Below, piece after piece: positions 22,373-33,162 of a stretch of 64,000 nucleotides of DNA. The notes under the pieces were generated by a model. That model made no database searches. It was not told the DNA's origin and worked only from the letters and a program-made list of their open reading frames with translations. The stretch is taken from the NCBI GenBank assembly GCA_036571765.1, contig BROE01000006.1:15546868-15610867 (forward strand). The letters run 5' to 3'. The position numbers and the translations under genes were made by a program. How positions within the stretch are numbered: position 1 is the stretch's first letter; the number at the start of each line of letters is the position of its first letter. Source of the stretch: Plecoglossus altivelis. Taxonomy: Eukaryota; Chordata; Actinopteri; Osmeriformes; Plecoglossidae.

Positions 22373-22436
22373 AACGTTAAAGAACGTTCTTACGTAAGAG
22401 TTCTAGCACTCGATGTTCTTACGTAAGGTTTCGAAC
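22373..22436. promoter_or_regulatory. Twin TTACGTAA (D-box) cluster
   Basis: Two identical CTTACGTAAG palindromes lie at 22389-22398 and 22418-22427, 29 bp apart and both within a GTTCTTACGTAAG direct repeat. Two AACGTT palindromes (22373-22378, 22383-22388) precede them, and the first lies against the 12-bp palindrome AAGAACGTTCTT (22380-22391). TTACGTAA is the established optimal site for PAR-bZIP factors (DBP, TEF, HLF) and NFIL3/E4BP4. In fish, D-boxes mediate circadian and light-driven transcription. Function here is inferred. Confidence 0.55.
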
Positions 22437-22499
22437 GCGCGGCTCTTTTTTTAGCATAATCCTCTTGCTGCGGACCCCCAACGCCCCCTCAGAAACCTG

Positions 22500-22720
22500 A
22501 GGAGGACTAGCTGCCAGGAGGGAGAGAGGAAATTAGAGTGGGATGATGGGAGAGAAGAGAGAAGGGGGGAGGCACAGGGGAGGGGGGGAGGATGAGAGAC
22601 CGGCAGGTGAGAATAGGAGGGGGCAGAGACAGGGAGAGGAGGGAGAGGGATGGAGAGCAAGGAAGAAGTGAGAGCAGACGAGGAGAAAACAGGGAGCGAG
22701 AGAGGAAGAGAGAGGCAGCT
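22500..22720. repeat. Polypurine tract
   Basis: G/A-dominated sequence with GGGAGGAGG and GAGAGAGG words over about 220 bp. Confidence 0.8.
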
Positions 22721-23270
22721 CTTGATACTCAGGCACCGGGCAGGTCGGCTTCGCCAAAATGACCTGCTGAGCAAATATTGAAAGTTGTGAGAGGCTTGGC
22801 CATCAGCCAGACTTTTGCAGCAGCAACACCTGGGGCCATGCACATCTAGGAACATGACTAGAGGGAAAACTCAACGCTGAATCCGTCACTAAGCGCTCTT
22901 CACTGCTGCCTGGTCCACGTGGAGTACTGGCAAGCATGCTGGAAGGTCTGCGCGGTAACGCGTCCCCACACACACACACATTTAATAGGTCTGAAGTTGG
23001 TAAGTGTCTCCCCCCCTCCCTGTCCATTACACCCGACAGTTAACCTCCCAGTGACGCACCGCCGTCGTGTTTACTGCCGGCCACTCGCCTCTCTTTACGA
23101 CTTCATAAAGCTACGCCCAAGGCGGCGGCGCCGGATGGGGGGGGGCACATCTATTTATCCGTGAGCACGGGGGACATCTGTCTTCTGTCTAAGAAGGTTG
23201 CAGACCGGGGAGGGAATCTGTCCCAGCTATGAGGGATTAATACACCGTCGTTCTGAGAGAGGGAAGAGTG
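22721..23270. other. Complex sequence, CpG-containing
   Basis: Mixed sequence with a short CA run (22968-22981) and a CpG-rich word cluster at 23105-23140 (GGCGGCGGCGCCGG). No exon recognised. Confidence 0.5.
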
Positions 23271-23274
23271 ATGC

Positions 23275-23520
23275 TGGTGTGCCAGAGGTCCAGTACTGGA
23301 TCGAGAAGAGAGAGAGCAAGATTGAAAGGGAGACAAACGGGAGGGGGAGAGAGAGACAGAAAGAGAGAGAAGGCAGAGAGAGATGGAAAGAGAGAGAAGA
23401 AAAGGGGACAGAGAGATGGAGAGCAAAAGAAAGAAGTGACAGACTGAAAGATGGAGAGACAGAAACAGGGAGGGAGAGAGAGACAGACAGAGAGAAGCAA
23501 GGGAGAGCGAAAGCGCCCTA
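23275..23520. repeat. GA-rich polypurine tract
   Basis: AGAGAGAGACAGA-type sequence over 240 bp. Confidence 0.85.
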
Positions 23521-24355
23521 GTAATCTAGAGACGGCAAGAGCCCAAAGGAATGGCCTTTATCGTGCAAACCGAAACAAGCTCAGGCTTGCAAACACACAT
23601 TCGTACACACACACACACTCGCGCACACTCATGCATCCTGCAGCAGGGCTATCTCCTAGTTGTGACCATGAGGTCAGCGTCTTCAGCGTCGGATGTGGAG
23701 AACTGTTTCCAGAACCATCCGGTCACTCTGACACTGGCCCATAGGGCCTCTCATTCTCACACACTCTCTCGCCCGCGTGCACACTTTCACTCTGCAATGA
23801 AGATACTGAAGCTGTTTCCAGGACACTGACACAAGACAAAAAACACCAAACAGGCCAAAAGTATTTTTAGCCTGCCGCCAAGACATGCCCAAATTGGTGC
23901 TTTGTAATCTGTCTGATGAGGTCAGAGGGCCCCAAGCAGCAAACAGACTGGCATCCACTCCTCTTCACACACACACACAGACAGTCCGTGCCTTCAGCTT
24001 TGCTGAACCTCAAACACAAGAGTACTTTCAAAAATATCGGCACGTCTAGCCCCACCAGCAAACGAAGGGAGAAGGAGGAGGCCCAGTAGGAAGCATCTCA
24101 CTGGGGTTCCTTGAGTCCTTGTCCATCCCTCCATCCCTTCAAAGCAACCAGTCCTACTGAACCACAATCAAACACATCTATGCATCTGATTCAGCCAAGT
24201 CTCTGAGATGCCATATGAGACGCAGTCACAAACCCACACACAAGCACAGCGCTTGCACACACACTCCAGTGTTTATGAGGTAAAGCCAGCTCTGTCTGAC
24301 AACAATAGGAACAGGTTCATAAAGATGTGGCACAGAGAACAGAGGGAGTAAGGCT
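23521..24355. other. Complex sequence with CA runs
   Basis: CA-rich words at about 23588-23630, 23967-23983 and 24232-24265. The remainder is mixed, without a recognised gene. Confidence 0.5.
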
Positions 24356-24357
24356 GC

Positions 24358-24408
24358 CGCGCGCGTGTGTGTGTGTGTGTCTGTGTGTGTGTGTGTGTGT
24401 GTGTGTAA
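24358..24408. repeat. (GT)n microsatellite with GCGCGC start
   Basis: CGCGCGC followed by interrupted GT repeat. Z-DNA-prone apart from one CT interruption. Confidence 0.9.
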
Positions 24409-25550
24409 GAGGTAGAGAGGTAGGGAGGCTGGCAGCAGCTAACTCAATAGGAACAGACCCATCTTGGCAGAACCTAAGTTATCTAGGAACAGTGGACCAC
24501 ACACAAGAATACATCCTGCCTTGTAACACACACATGCACACGCACACGCACCAGCCATGTCCCTCTCGTCTACCTCGTCTCCTTCGTCCCTGTGGAATTT
24601 GAAAGATTCTCTTTCTCCCTGAAGGTCCCCTGTCACGAAACGCTTACCTCTGCAGTCTGTGTGTGGGAATGTGTGTCTGGGTGTGCGCGCGTCTGAGTGT
24701 GTGTGGGTGTGTGCTTGTCTACCAAAGGACATGCACAAGTGGCATGGTGCAGCAGGGGGTTTTATCAGGGGGGTTTAAAACACACAGGCACACACACATC
24801 TCTAGGCACGGCAGTCGGCCAGTAATTCAGCTTATCCCAGGTATTTACTACAGGCTCTGTAGGCAACAGGAACCTGCTCGGATCCAGCAGGCCCATCAGC
24901 AGAGCAAAGAGGTGGAGTTGACCGGAGCTGAGACAGAGCAGCAGGTCTGACGCGGGAAACCGACTGGAGCAGGCCAACTCTCGTTTCAGAGGGCCTTTGT
25001 CGTCTCTGAAGTAATTCATCGCTCAACTTCTTGGCCCTGTCCCTCCAGGGCGGAAGGGAGGGAGTGAAGGAGAGAGGAAGTAAGAGGGGCGGAGAGAGAA
25101 CCCTGCAGGTGTGAGTTGTCCTCTGCCCAGTGTTCTGTCACAGAGACACCCTGGAGACCCCAGTTCGATGGTTAGCGTAACAACCGTCCGATAAACGGAC
25201 GCTTTATTTACCAACGTGCGAACGCAGACCAATGAGACAAGGGATGAGGATCAGATGGCCCCCGGGGGGCCGGCTGTCAGCCAGCGATGATGTCACACGG
25301 CGCCTAACCTTGGCAAGCCTCAGCTGTCGGGATTAAGGAAGGAAGGGTGAGGAGAAGGAAAAGGGAAGGAAGAGGAGGAAGAAAGGTAGAGAGAGGAGAG
25401 GGCGGGTAGAGGAGGAAGTTGCCGTCTCAGCAGAGCAGTTGACATCCATCAGTTGCCGTGGTGATGATGAGAGCGGAGGCCTGGCGAGGGTGAGACTGAG
25501 CGGCTCAGACAGCCCTGACACAAACTCTCTCCGTCAGCCTGCCGCTGTGT
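24409..25550. other. Mixed sequence with GT/CA words and purine tracts
   Basis: CA words (24530-24552), GT words (24655-24720), a CA run (24779-24800) and purine-rich pieces (25045-25090, 25335-25405). No gene recognised. Confidence 0.5.
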
Positions 25551-25973
25551 GTGCGCGTGTGTCTGCGTGTGTGTGTGTGTGTACAAGAGGCACGTGGGCA
25601 TTTGTGGGGCACAGGGTGTCTGGGAATAGTAAATCTACGTAAGGGGCATTTTTGCCAGGCTTATGTTCTGGAGCCATAATATATCTGATGAGCAAACATA
25701 CAACCAATAGTGTGTGTTGGGGAGGCATGAGGGGGAGGGGTTATTCATGTGAGTTTTCCTGAAGGTCAATCTTATCTCAATCTCAATCCCAATACCACCT
25801 GCTGATGTGTGTGTGTGTGTGTGTGCGTGTGTGTGGCGGCAGGGAGTCACGGACAGACAGTAGTGGAGTGGTTTAATGTTCCATGTTTCAACACTGAGGC
25901 TGAAAACCACTGCTTGACCCCCAAATCCACCCCCTTCTCTCACACACATACACTTCTCTCTGGAAGATCGTTT

Positions 25974-26015
<42 letters not shown>

Positions 26016-26020
26016 TTTCT
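25551..26020. repeat. GT runs and a (CT)n microsatellite
   Basis: GT runs at 25562-25582 and 25806-25836; perfect (CT)n at 25978-26012. Confidence 0.9.
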
Positions 26021-26161
26021 CACTCTCTTTTCATCTCTTTCAGACATCTCTTTTTCTTCACCAAATCAAGCCCGCTGACTCACTGCGAGTTGGTCAGCTA
26101 GCGGTGTGTGTGCCTGTGTGAGTCAAATGGCGAGAGAAAACTCAGGTCAAGTCAGCAAATT

Positions 26162-26194
26162 CAGACAGGCAGACGGACAGACAGACAGTCAGTC

Positions 26195-26247
<53 letters not shown>
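26162..26247. repeat. (CAGA)n tetranucleotide microsatellite
   Basis: Nearly perfect CAGA array with a few CAGT/CAGG/CGGA units at its left edge. The repeated CLSV peptide on the minus strand is an artefact. Confidence 0.95.
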
Positions 26248-26440
26248 TTCCTGAGCCATCTTGGAGGGAGAGGGGGGGAGGAACTCCCCACAGACAGAGG
26301 TAACCGTGGCAGACGAGCGTCCCAGCAGATCACACGGTCCGTGGTGGCGCTGTGTCCTCCTGCCAGCTTCGAAAGACACCAGGCTGACAAGTACGGGAAG
26401 ATGGCCTCTCTTCTCAGCTGCTTGCCTGCCTCCTGCTGAC
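26248..26440. other. Complex spacer
   Basis: Mixed sequence between two repeats; nothing recognised. Confidence 0.5.
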
Positions 26441-26705
26441 TGCAGGGAGGGAGGGAGATGCTGAGGGAGAGGGTGGAGTGGGAGAGTAGGCAAGAGGGGA
26501 GAGGAGCAGGCTGGAGGAGGGAGGGAGGGAGGGAGGGAGAAATGAGAAAAGGAGGAGAAAAGGGGGATGGAGGAGAGGATGCTGGACAGGAGGAGGCAGT
26601 AGGGGAGGGGAAGTAGGAGGAGGAGGTTGAAGGGGGAGGGAGGGAGAAGGTTGAAGAAGAGGGAAGGGAGGAAGGGAGCAGGTGACCAAGGAGGAGGGGG
26701 GGAAC
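26440..26705. repeat. GGAGG polypurine tract
   Basis: Purine-dominated tract, including a GGGA tetramer run at 26519-26540. Confidence 0.85.
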
Positions 26706-27785
26706 TCTTGATTTCCTACTCTCTCCTCTGGTCCTTCGGGCCCAGATGCTGTCTAACCACACCATTTCAAGAGGATGGTTAAGGACCTTGTTTTCCCTTC
26801 AAGACAGACAGATGAACGTTCTAAAATAGACCCAGGACAATGGGAAGGAGGAGATAGAGGAAGAAAAGATTGGATGGACGTGTTGGTGTCTGAGGAGGAC
26901 AGGAAGCAGAAATGTTTTGAATGCGACACACTTATATAAGCTTTTTTTCGGGTTGATTTTCTGGTGATTCACAGAGCGATGAGGGATGAGGATGATGAGG
27001 ATGGTGAGTCACCCAGCACAGGTGCTAAACGAAGGCCTCGGAAGTGAATGATTCGATTGGCTGCCCCCCCCATCCCGAAAAGGGAGGGGAGGGAATTAAA
27101 AGAGGAGGTGTGAGCAAGTGTGCGTATGTATGTGCATACATGTTATCTGAGAAAGCTCCGCCACAAGGGTAAATCCTGAACTTGGTTTCAACGTTCGAAA
27201 GGAGAGGCGTTCTACAAGCCTGAGCGTCTTGTCGTCCTCAACCTCCATCTTCACTCCCTGGTTCCCCCTTTGCTCACCTCTCAGTCGGTTCCAACACTTT
27301 GCCACAGAGAACGTGTTGAAGAACTCAGAGCCCTCCCCCTGGAACCCCGGATGAAATGTTTGGCTCCCCTGGAAACCCGGACCTGGAAGCACAGAGCCAC
27401 TTTCATCTACTCCCACCTCTGCATGCACACCACGTGGGAGAACGTAAACCTCACAGACGAGGGTGTGAGTGTTAACAGGTCTCGATGTCACTTCCTCCCA
27501 ATTTACTCCAGCAACAGTCACTGCTGTCGTCACGTTTGCGGTTTGCACGTTTTCAACATACTGAGGACTCGAGAAGGACAATGTTTTTTAAGTGCGTATT
27601 GGAGAAGGCTGAACGTTTAAGGCCGGCTCCCGCAGTTGTTACCACTTAGAAACACTTGTGGTCCTGACAGACGAGACATGAAGATAACCTGAGGGTTAAG
27701 GCAGTCTGTAGATGTGTTGGGCGGAAACTCCGTCACTGGAACAAGAGGAAAAGCACTACCAACAGCTGGACAGCTATGACAGGCC
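26706..27785. other. 1-kb complex block
   Basis: Low-repeat sequence with a small GT-type piece at 27110-27140. A minus frame of 161 residues (27096-27581) and a plus frame of 116 residues (27270-27620) overlap and are compositionally complex. I recognise no family and see no conserved motif in either, so neither is called. Confidence 0.45.
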
Positions 27786-27787
27786 TT

Positions 27788-27985
27788 CTGTGTGTGTGTG
27801 TGTGTGTTAGCATGCCTGCATATGTGGCTGCATGTGTGTGTGTGGGGGGGGGGGTGTCAGTCCCTGGGTGAAATAGGAAACATGATGCCTGCTCTGCGCT
27901 CCAATTAAAGTCCAACAGGTCGGGGTCATTCTGCCTGCCTGGATCTGTGTGTGTGTCTTTGTGTGTGTGTGTGTGTGTGCCTCTC
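27788..27985. repeat. GT runs with G11 homopolymer
   Basis: GT repeats at 27788-27807, 27830-27843 and 27945-27980; G11 at 27844-27854. Confidence 0.85.
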
Positions 27986-28257
27986 CATGAGCGACAACTG
28001 CCTCCGCCAGCATCCATGATCAAAACCTTTCTCTCTCGAGGCCGCTGCTACTACATCTGCTCGGCCGAGTGTGTGTGTGTGCCTGTGTTTAAGGGCAAAA
28101 CAGGTAGTGTGCAACCTGGCCAAGAAAGTACCCAATTCCTGACCTCACATCTGCCAGTGGTGACATGATTCTGTTTCCCCAGGTTCTAACGACTCAGGGA
28201 TAATGGTATGTTAGAGTTGGCATGATGACTCCAGCATCCTGTAGTCAAGTCCCATTT
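27986..28257. other. Complex spacer
   Basis: Mixed sequence with a short GT run (28068-28082). Nothing recognised. Confidence 0.5.
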
Positions 28258-28668
28258 ACTCCACCTCTATTCAGCCTCCACCCTGCGTTCCACCTGCCTC
28301 CACTCTTCCTGCTCCTTGCCTTCATGCTGCCTCCACCCTGCCTTTTACCTGCCTCCACCCTGCCTGCTCCCTGCCTACTACCTGCCTGCACCCTGCCAGC
28401 TGCCTGCCTCCACCCTGTCTCCACCCTGTCTGCTCCCTGACTTCTCCCTGGCTCCACCCAGCCTGCTCACTGCCTCCACTCTGCCTTCACCCTGCCTTGT
28501 CTCTGCCTTCTCCCTGCCATCACCCCACCTTCCACCTGCCTCCACCTTGCCTGCTCTCTGCCTCCACCCGGCCTCCACCCTGCCTGCTCCCTGCCTCCAC
28601 CTTGCCTGCTCTCTGCCTCTACCCTGCCTCCACCCTGCCTGCTCCCTGCCTCCATCCTGCCTCCCCAC
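28258..28668. repeat. CCTGCCTCCACC minisatellite
   Basis: About 410 bp of imperfect CCCTGCCTGCTCCCTGCCTCCA-type units (shorter period about 10-12 bp). The reverse complement, GGAGGCAGGGTGGAGG, resembles the GGCTGGGT arrays at 11.8 and 18.4 kb. Plus (LPAPCLLPAS) and minus (GAGRVEAG) frames are repeat artefacts. Confidence 0.9.
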
Positions 28669-28998
28669 TGTCTTGGCTCTGGCTTCTCAAAGCAACAATA
28701 CAGACCACTACTGCACTATGACAGTATTACAGCATAACAAGCCCTTCACCCAGCAGTACTTACACAGTAAAGGTGGACTTTCTTTCAGAACAGAATGCAT
28801 CAGCATATGTGTACATGTTTGGGCATGCACGCGCGTGTGTGTATGTGAGCATTTGTGCCCACGTGCATGCGTGCTGAAGTCCGTGAGAGTGTTAGAGTGT
28901 GGGTCACCACCCATAAATCTGGCTTTATCCAATTAGCTGGTCCGATGCTTGTTTGTCATGTATTATGAAAGAGATGTCAAGAGATATTATGTCTCCTC

Positions 28999-29000
<2 letters not shown>
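28669..29000. other. Complex spacer with GT words
   Basis: Mixed sequence, GT-type words at about 28825-28850. Nothing recognised. Confidence 0.5.

Positions 29001-29001
<1 letters not shown>

Positions 29002-29042
<41 letters not shown>
29002..29042. repeat. (CT)n microsatellite
   Basis: About 20 uninterrupted CT units. Confidence 0.95.
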
Positions 29043-29045
<3 letters not shown>

Positions 29046-29105
29046 TGGGTAAATAGTTAGGGGCTTTGAAGGGACAACTGAGACAACTGGGCAGTTGATG
29101 TCCCA

Positions 29106-29605
29106 AGTAACAGTACCAGGTACCAGCACCAGGTAACAGCATAGCAACAGATAATGGAACCAGGTAACAGCACCATGTACCATCACCAGGTAACACCACC
29201 ACGTAACAGCACCATGTAACAGCACTAGGTGCCAGCACCAGAAACAGCACCAGGTAAGGTAGCAGCATCAGGTACCAGCACCAGATAACAGCACCAGGTA
29301 ACAGCATCAGGTATCACCATCAGATAACAGCACCAGGTAACAGCACCAGGTACCAGCACCAGATAACAGCTCCAGGTAACAGCATCAGGTATCACCATCA
29401 GATAACAGCATCAGGTAACATCAACAGGTAAGGTAACAGCACCAGGTAACAGCACCAGGTACCAGCACCAGATAACAGCTCCAGGTAAGGTAACAGCACC
29501 AGGTAACAGCACCAGGTACCAGCACCAGATAACAGCACCAGGTAAGGTAACAGCAACAGGTAACAGCACTAGTTAAGGTAATAGCGAGATAACATGACCA
29601 GGTAC
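29106..29605. repeat. ACAGCACCAGGTA minisatellite
   Basis: About 500 bp built from AACAGCACCAGGT / ACCAGCACCAGAT units of 11-13 bp, with GTAAG variants. It contains long-range sub-repeats: CACCAGATAACAGCTCCAGG recurs at intervals. The minus-strand VLLPGAGT-type frame is an artefact. Confidence 0.9.
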
Positions 29606-29940
29606 ACCAACATTATCCGAAAACATAAATTCGAACTGCGAGGCCAATCAAATGCCCCTAAACTAATTACTGTCTGTAATTAACAGCAGTGATTACTTGA
29701 GCTGTGGCCCTGCGGCAGGGCCCACTACTTATCCTCCAGTCGAGCAGGAACTTGATAGGGCCTGCCTATACAGAAGCCATACATCAGCTCTCCACACAGC
29801 AGACTTTAATAAGTAATGGCACAGCATCAGACGGGTATTGTAAAGTGGAGTGGAGGGGTTTACAGCCGTGCGTTGACATATGGAGACGTGGATCCACTTA
29901 GCTGCTACCAGCTCATCTGGAGCAGGGGTGAGCCAGGGGA
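29606..29940. other. Complex spacer
   Basis: About 330 bp of mixed, AT-richer sequence containing AACTAATTACTGTCTGTAATTAACAG-like dyad words. No gene recognised. Confidence 0.5.
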
Positions 29941-30112
29941 CAGACTGGCAGGCTAGCACGCAGACAGACAGACTGACAGACAGGCAGACAGACAGGCAGA
30001 CAGACAGGCTGGTAGGTAGACAGGTAGACAGGCAGACAGGTAGGCAGGTAAGCAGGTAGGCAGGTAGGCACGTAGGCAGGCAAGTAGGCAGGCAGACAGG
30101 CAGATATACAGC
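29941..30112. repeat. CAGA/CAGG/TAGG tetranucleotide array
   Basis: Left half CAGACAGA, right half GGTAGGCAGGTAGGCA. This looks like one tetranucleotide array that drifted from CAGA to CAGG/TAGG. Confidence 0.9.
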
Positions 30113-30495
30113 TATACACACCTACGCAATGGATGAGATGGGTTGGGAATAAGTGGCTCTATGGGTGAGGAGTGCCTCAGAGTTAGAGGACAAGAGAGGG
30201 GGTGGTGCTCTTAAAGTATAAACTGCTTAATGCAACAGCAGGACCAGCAGCAGTCGATTGCATGATTATCTAAACTCAATACTAGCATGATCAATATCAT
30301 CCGTCTCAATTATCACCGGTATTGATCGCAGAGAGGATGCGATCCACCCTCTCCCTTGTATACGCACACAAGCACGCACGCACACGTGCACACACACAAC
30401 GCAGGTTGCAGATGGAGGATCTAATTGGTAGTTACACATGCCTCTCAAGATGCTCTGCAGCAGGTTGAGCAGATGGAGGCTTTTGGGGTGCTCTG
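30113..30495. other. Complex spacer
   Basis: Mixed sequence with a CA/GCAC run at 30362-30398. Nothing recognised. Confidence 0.5.
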
Positions 30496-30500
30496 GGTTA

Positions 30501-30880
30501 GGATAGAGGAGAGGAGTGGAGAGGAGAGGAGAGGAAGGGAGATGAGAGGAGGGAAGAAAAGTGGAGGAGAGAAGTGAAGAGGAGAGAAATGGAGAGCAGG
30601 GGAGAGGAGAGGAGAGGATGGAAGAAAAGTGGAGGAGAGAAGTGAAGAGGAGGGGAGAAAAGAGGAGAGGAGAGGAGGGGAGAGGAGTGGTGAAGAGAAG
30701 AGAGGAGAGGAGGGGAGAAGAAGTGAGAGGAGAGGAGAGGAGAGGAGAGGAGGGGAGAAGAGTGGAGGAGAGGAGTGGAGAGGAGAAGAGAGAAGTTTGG
30801 AGTTGAATCGAGGAAAGTAGAGGAGAGGATAGTTAGAGCAGAAGAGAGAAGAATTATAGAGGAGAGGCAAGCAGAGAAGA
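30501..30880. repeat. GGAGAGGAGAGG polypurine minisatellite
   Basis: About 370 bp almost free of pyrimidines, with pentamer-derived repeats. A 60-80-bp block (GGAAGAAAAGTGGAGGAGAGAAGTGAAGAGG) occurs at about 30551 and again at about 30620, showing higher-order duplication. Confidence 0.9.
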
Positions 30881-31520
30881 AGGCCTCGTGGGACACTAAT
30901 GCACAACCTGCTGGGATTGTCCCTGCCGCGAGTCCCTCCCACTAATACCTCCTATTTCCCTGCAGTTGGGAGGCGATCGCATGGACAGGAGGAACTGAAC
31001 ACGTAGAATCCATTCCTGTAGTGGGGCTCGGCTCACTGGTTCCAGCTGACTGGCTCTCAATTGGAATGTGATTACCAACCCCTGGGCCCCTCCTCACCCC
31101 CTTCACCCCAGACTTGTTCCCACAGCACCACCAATGCCAACTTCACAACCATCACCTCCTCACACCATCCCCTCCCACCCCCCTTCTCTTTCCTCCTTCC
31201 TCTCGTGCCACCATCCCTCCCTCCTCCTCCTCCTCCTTTTCCTCCCCTGCGTACTGTCTCCGGTAACCTGGTGAGTTTGTGCGGACGCTAGTGGCATGGC
31301 TTTCCGCACAGTGACAGGCGCGAGATGAGATGAGCTGCTGGGATCTGTTAGTCTTTCTCTTTTTCTCTCCCCTCTCTCTGTTTTTCTCTCTCTCTCCCTC
31401 TTTCTGTCTATCTCTCTGTAGCACTCTCTCTTTCTCTGCGTAGAGATTACTCTCACCTCATCTCTTTCTTTCTCTCCGGTTCTCTCTTCGTCAGCCTCCC
31501 CCCCCCCCATTCTCACATCA
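30881..31520. repeat. Mixed sequence then pyrimidine tracts
   Basis: Complex at 30881-31080, C/T-rich at about 31085-31255 and CT-rich at about 31345-31508, ending in C11 (31498-31508). Confidence 0.7.
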
Positions 31521-31850
31521 GGGAAAATAAGGAACGAGACAGTCAGCTACGGTGCATTATTTTTAAATGTGAACTGCATCCTGTCGATTTAAGTTCACTC
31601 CAGACTGCTGCTTTGGCAAAATTGCCGACAATATTGTTTCAATGAAGCAATTTGAATGTGAAAAGTGTGAGGGAGCGAGAGACAAAAAGGGGGGAATCGG
31701 GAAGGAGGCCTGGCTTTTGTCATTTAGGTAAACAGATGTGCCGGTTTTCTTTTCTCTGTTGATTTGATGTGACCTTTTCCGAGTCGAGATGTGAGAGGAG
31801 AAAGAGGAGGAGAAGACATTTAATGAGGTGGACTAGATGACAGTATGTGA
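31521..31850. other. Complex AT-rich block
   Basis: Includes GTGCATTATTTTTAAATGTG and TTGTTTCAATGAAGCAATTTG words. Low repeat content and possibly regulatory, but nothing specific can be named. Confidence 0.4.
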
Positions 31851-31854
31851 AAGA

Positions 31855-31949
31855 GAGAGGGGAGGCTAAGGAGAGATAGAGACAAAGAGAGAGAGCGCGG
31901 AACAGAGACAGAGAGAGAGAGAGAGACAGAGTGAGCGAGAGAAAAAGAG

Positions 31950-31989
<40 letters not shown>

Positions 31990-32010
31990 AGATGGAGAGA
32001 GGGAGACCGT
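31855..32010. repeat. (GA)n tract
   Basis: GA-dominated, with a perfect core at about 31955-31981. Confidence 0.9.
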
Positions 32011-32211
32011 GGTGTCAGTCCGACAATAATATTCTCCTTCCGCCGGTCTGTAATCAAACTGACTCTGCTGGCATTTAGACTTCTGTCTCCTCATCGTCAT
32101 GGTGATGAAGCACAGACAGAGCCTAGAGTTGGAGAGCTGTGACTCTGCTATAAAGGCTTGGGGATGGAAAAGAGATGTCTGACCATGGTGCTGGCGGACT
32201 TTCACTTTCTT

Positions 32212-32373
32212 ATTGACTGACTGATGGCTAACATGCTAGCTGGCTGGCTGATTAACTGGCTGGGTGGCAGGTTGGCTATCTGGTTGACAGGCTGCTTGGC
32301 TGGCTGGTTTTCTGTCTGGTTGGCAGGCTGACCGGACAGCCTGCTTTGTTGGTTGGTTGGCTAGCTGGCTTGT
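32212..32373. repeat. GGCT/CTGG degenerate tetranucleotide repeat
   Basis: TGGCTGGCTGATTAACTGGCTGGGTGGCAGG-type words. Reverse-complement family of the arrays at 10.4 and 52.5 kb. Confidence 0.8.
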
Positions 32374-32680
32374 AGCTCTCTGTGATGCCATATTTTATTG
32401 AAACTATAGCCACACCAGCTGCTTCCTCTTCCAACAGCTGCTAGATCTGACTGGCTGCTTCTGTCCAACTTGTTGATCAGCAGCAAGCAGGCAGCATATC
32501 GCAGGGACACACGACAGGCTTCATTAAAGTGTGAGTGTGTGTTCGGGCCTGCTGTGTTCATTAAAACACACACTCCCCCTGTCCCTGGCCTCTCTGAGTC
32601 TCTAAAACCCCAGGTTGCATCGACCGGCTCTGCACATGATGACCACCGCAGCAGCCTGGAGAAGGAGGGGGTGGGAGGGG

Positions 32681-32682
<2 letters not shown>
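32374..32682. other. Complex spacer
   Basis: Mixed sequence; nothing recognised. Confidence 0.5.

Positions 32683-32725
<43 letters not shown>
32683..32725. repeat. (GA)n microsatellite
   Basis: About 20 GA units. Confidence 0.95.
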
Positions 32726-32728
<3 letters not shown>

Positions 32729-33000
32729 TGCTCTGTTTGTGATAACCGAGGATGAAAAAGACCTTTTCTAATTAGTATCTACCATCGATCCACATTAACA
32801 AGGGCAGTGTTACTGGAGTGGGTGTTGTGTATGTGTTTGTGCGTGCATTGGTGGCATCACAGAACACTGGACCAATAAAGTGGTCTCTTTATTTATTGTT
32901 ACTACGAGCACACAAACACATGCGTACAAACATGTATACACATCCACAGTGGAATGGGGCCGAGCTGGGAGCAACATATCTAGTTTAATTACCTGGCTGA
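32726..33000. other. Complex spacer with short CA/GT words
   Basis: GT words near 32824-32850 and CA words near 32908-32945. Nothing recognised. Confidence 0.5.
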
Positions 33001-33004
33001 AATG

Positions 33005-33162
33005 GAGTAAGGAGAGGAGAGGAGAGGAGAGGAGAGACGAGAAGAGGAGAGGAGAGGAGAGGGGAGGGGAGGGGAAAGGAGAGGAGAGGAGAAGGGAGGA
33101 GAAAAAAAGAGAAAAGGGAGAGAAGAGAGGAGAAGAGAGGAGAGGAGGGGAGGGGAGAGGCC
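33005..33162. repeat. GGAGA polypurine array
   Basis: Pentamer GGAGA/GGGGA repeats with no pyrimidine except one C near 33038. Confidence 0.92.

Noticed and set aside
28316..28936. 206-residue Pro/Ala/Leu-rich frame
   Set aside because: Translation of the CCTGCCTCCACC minisatellite.
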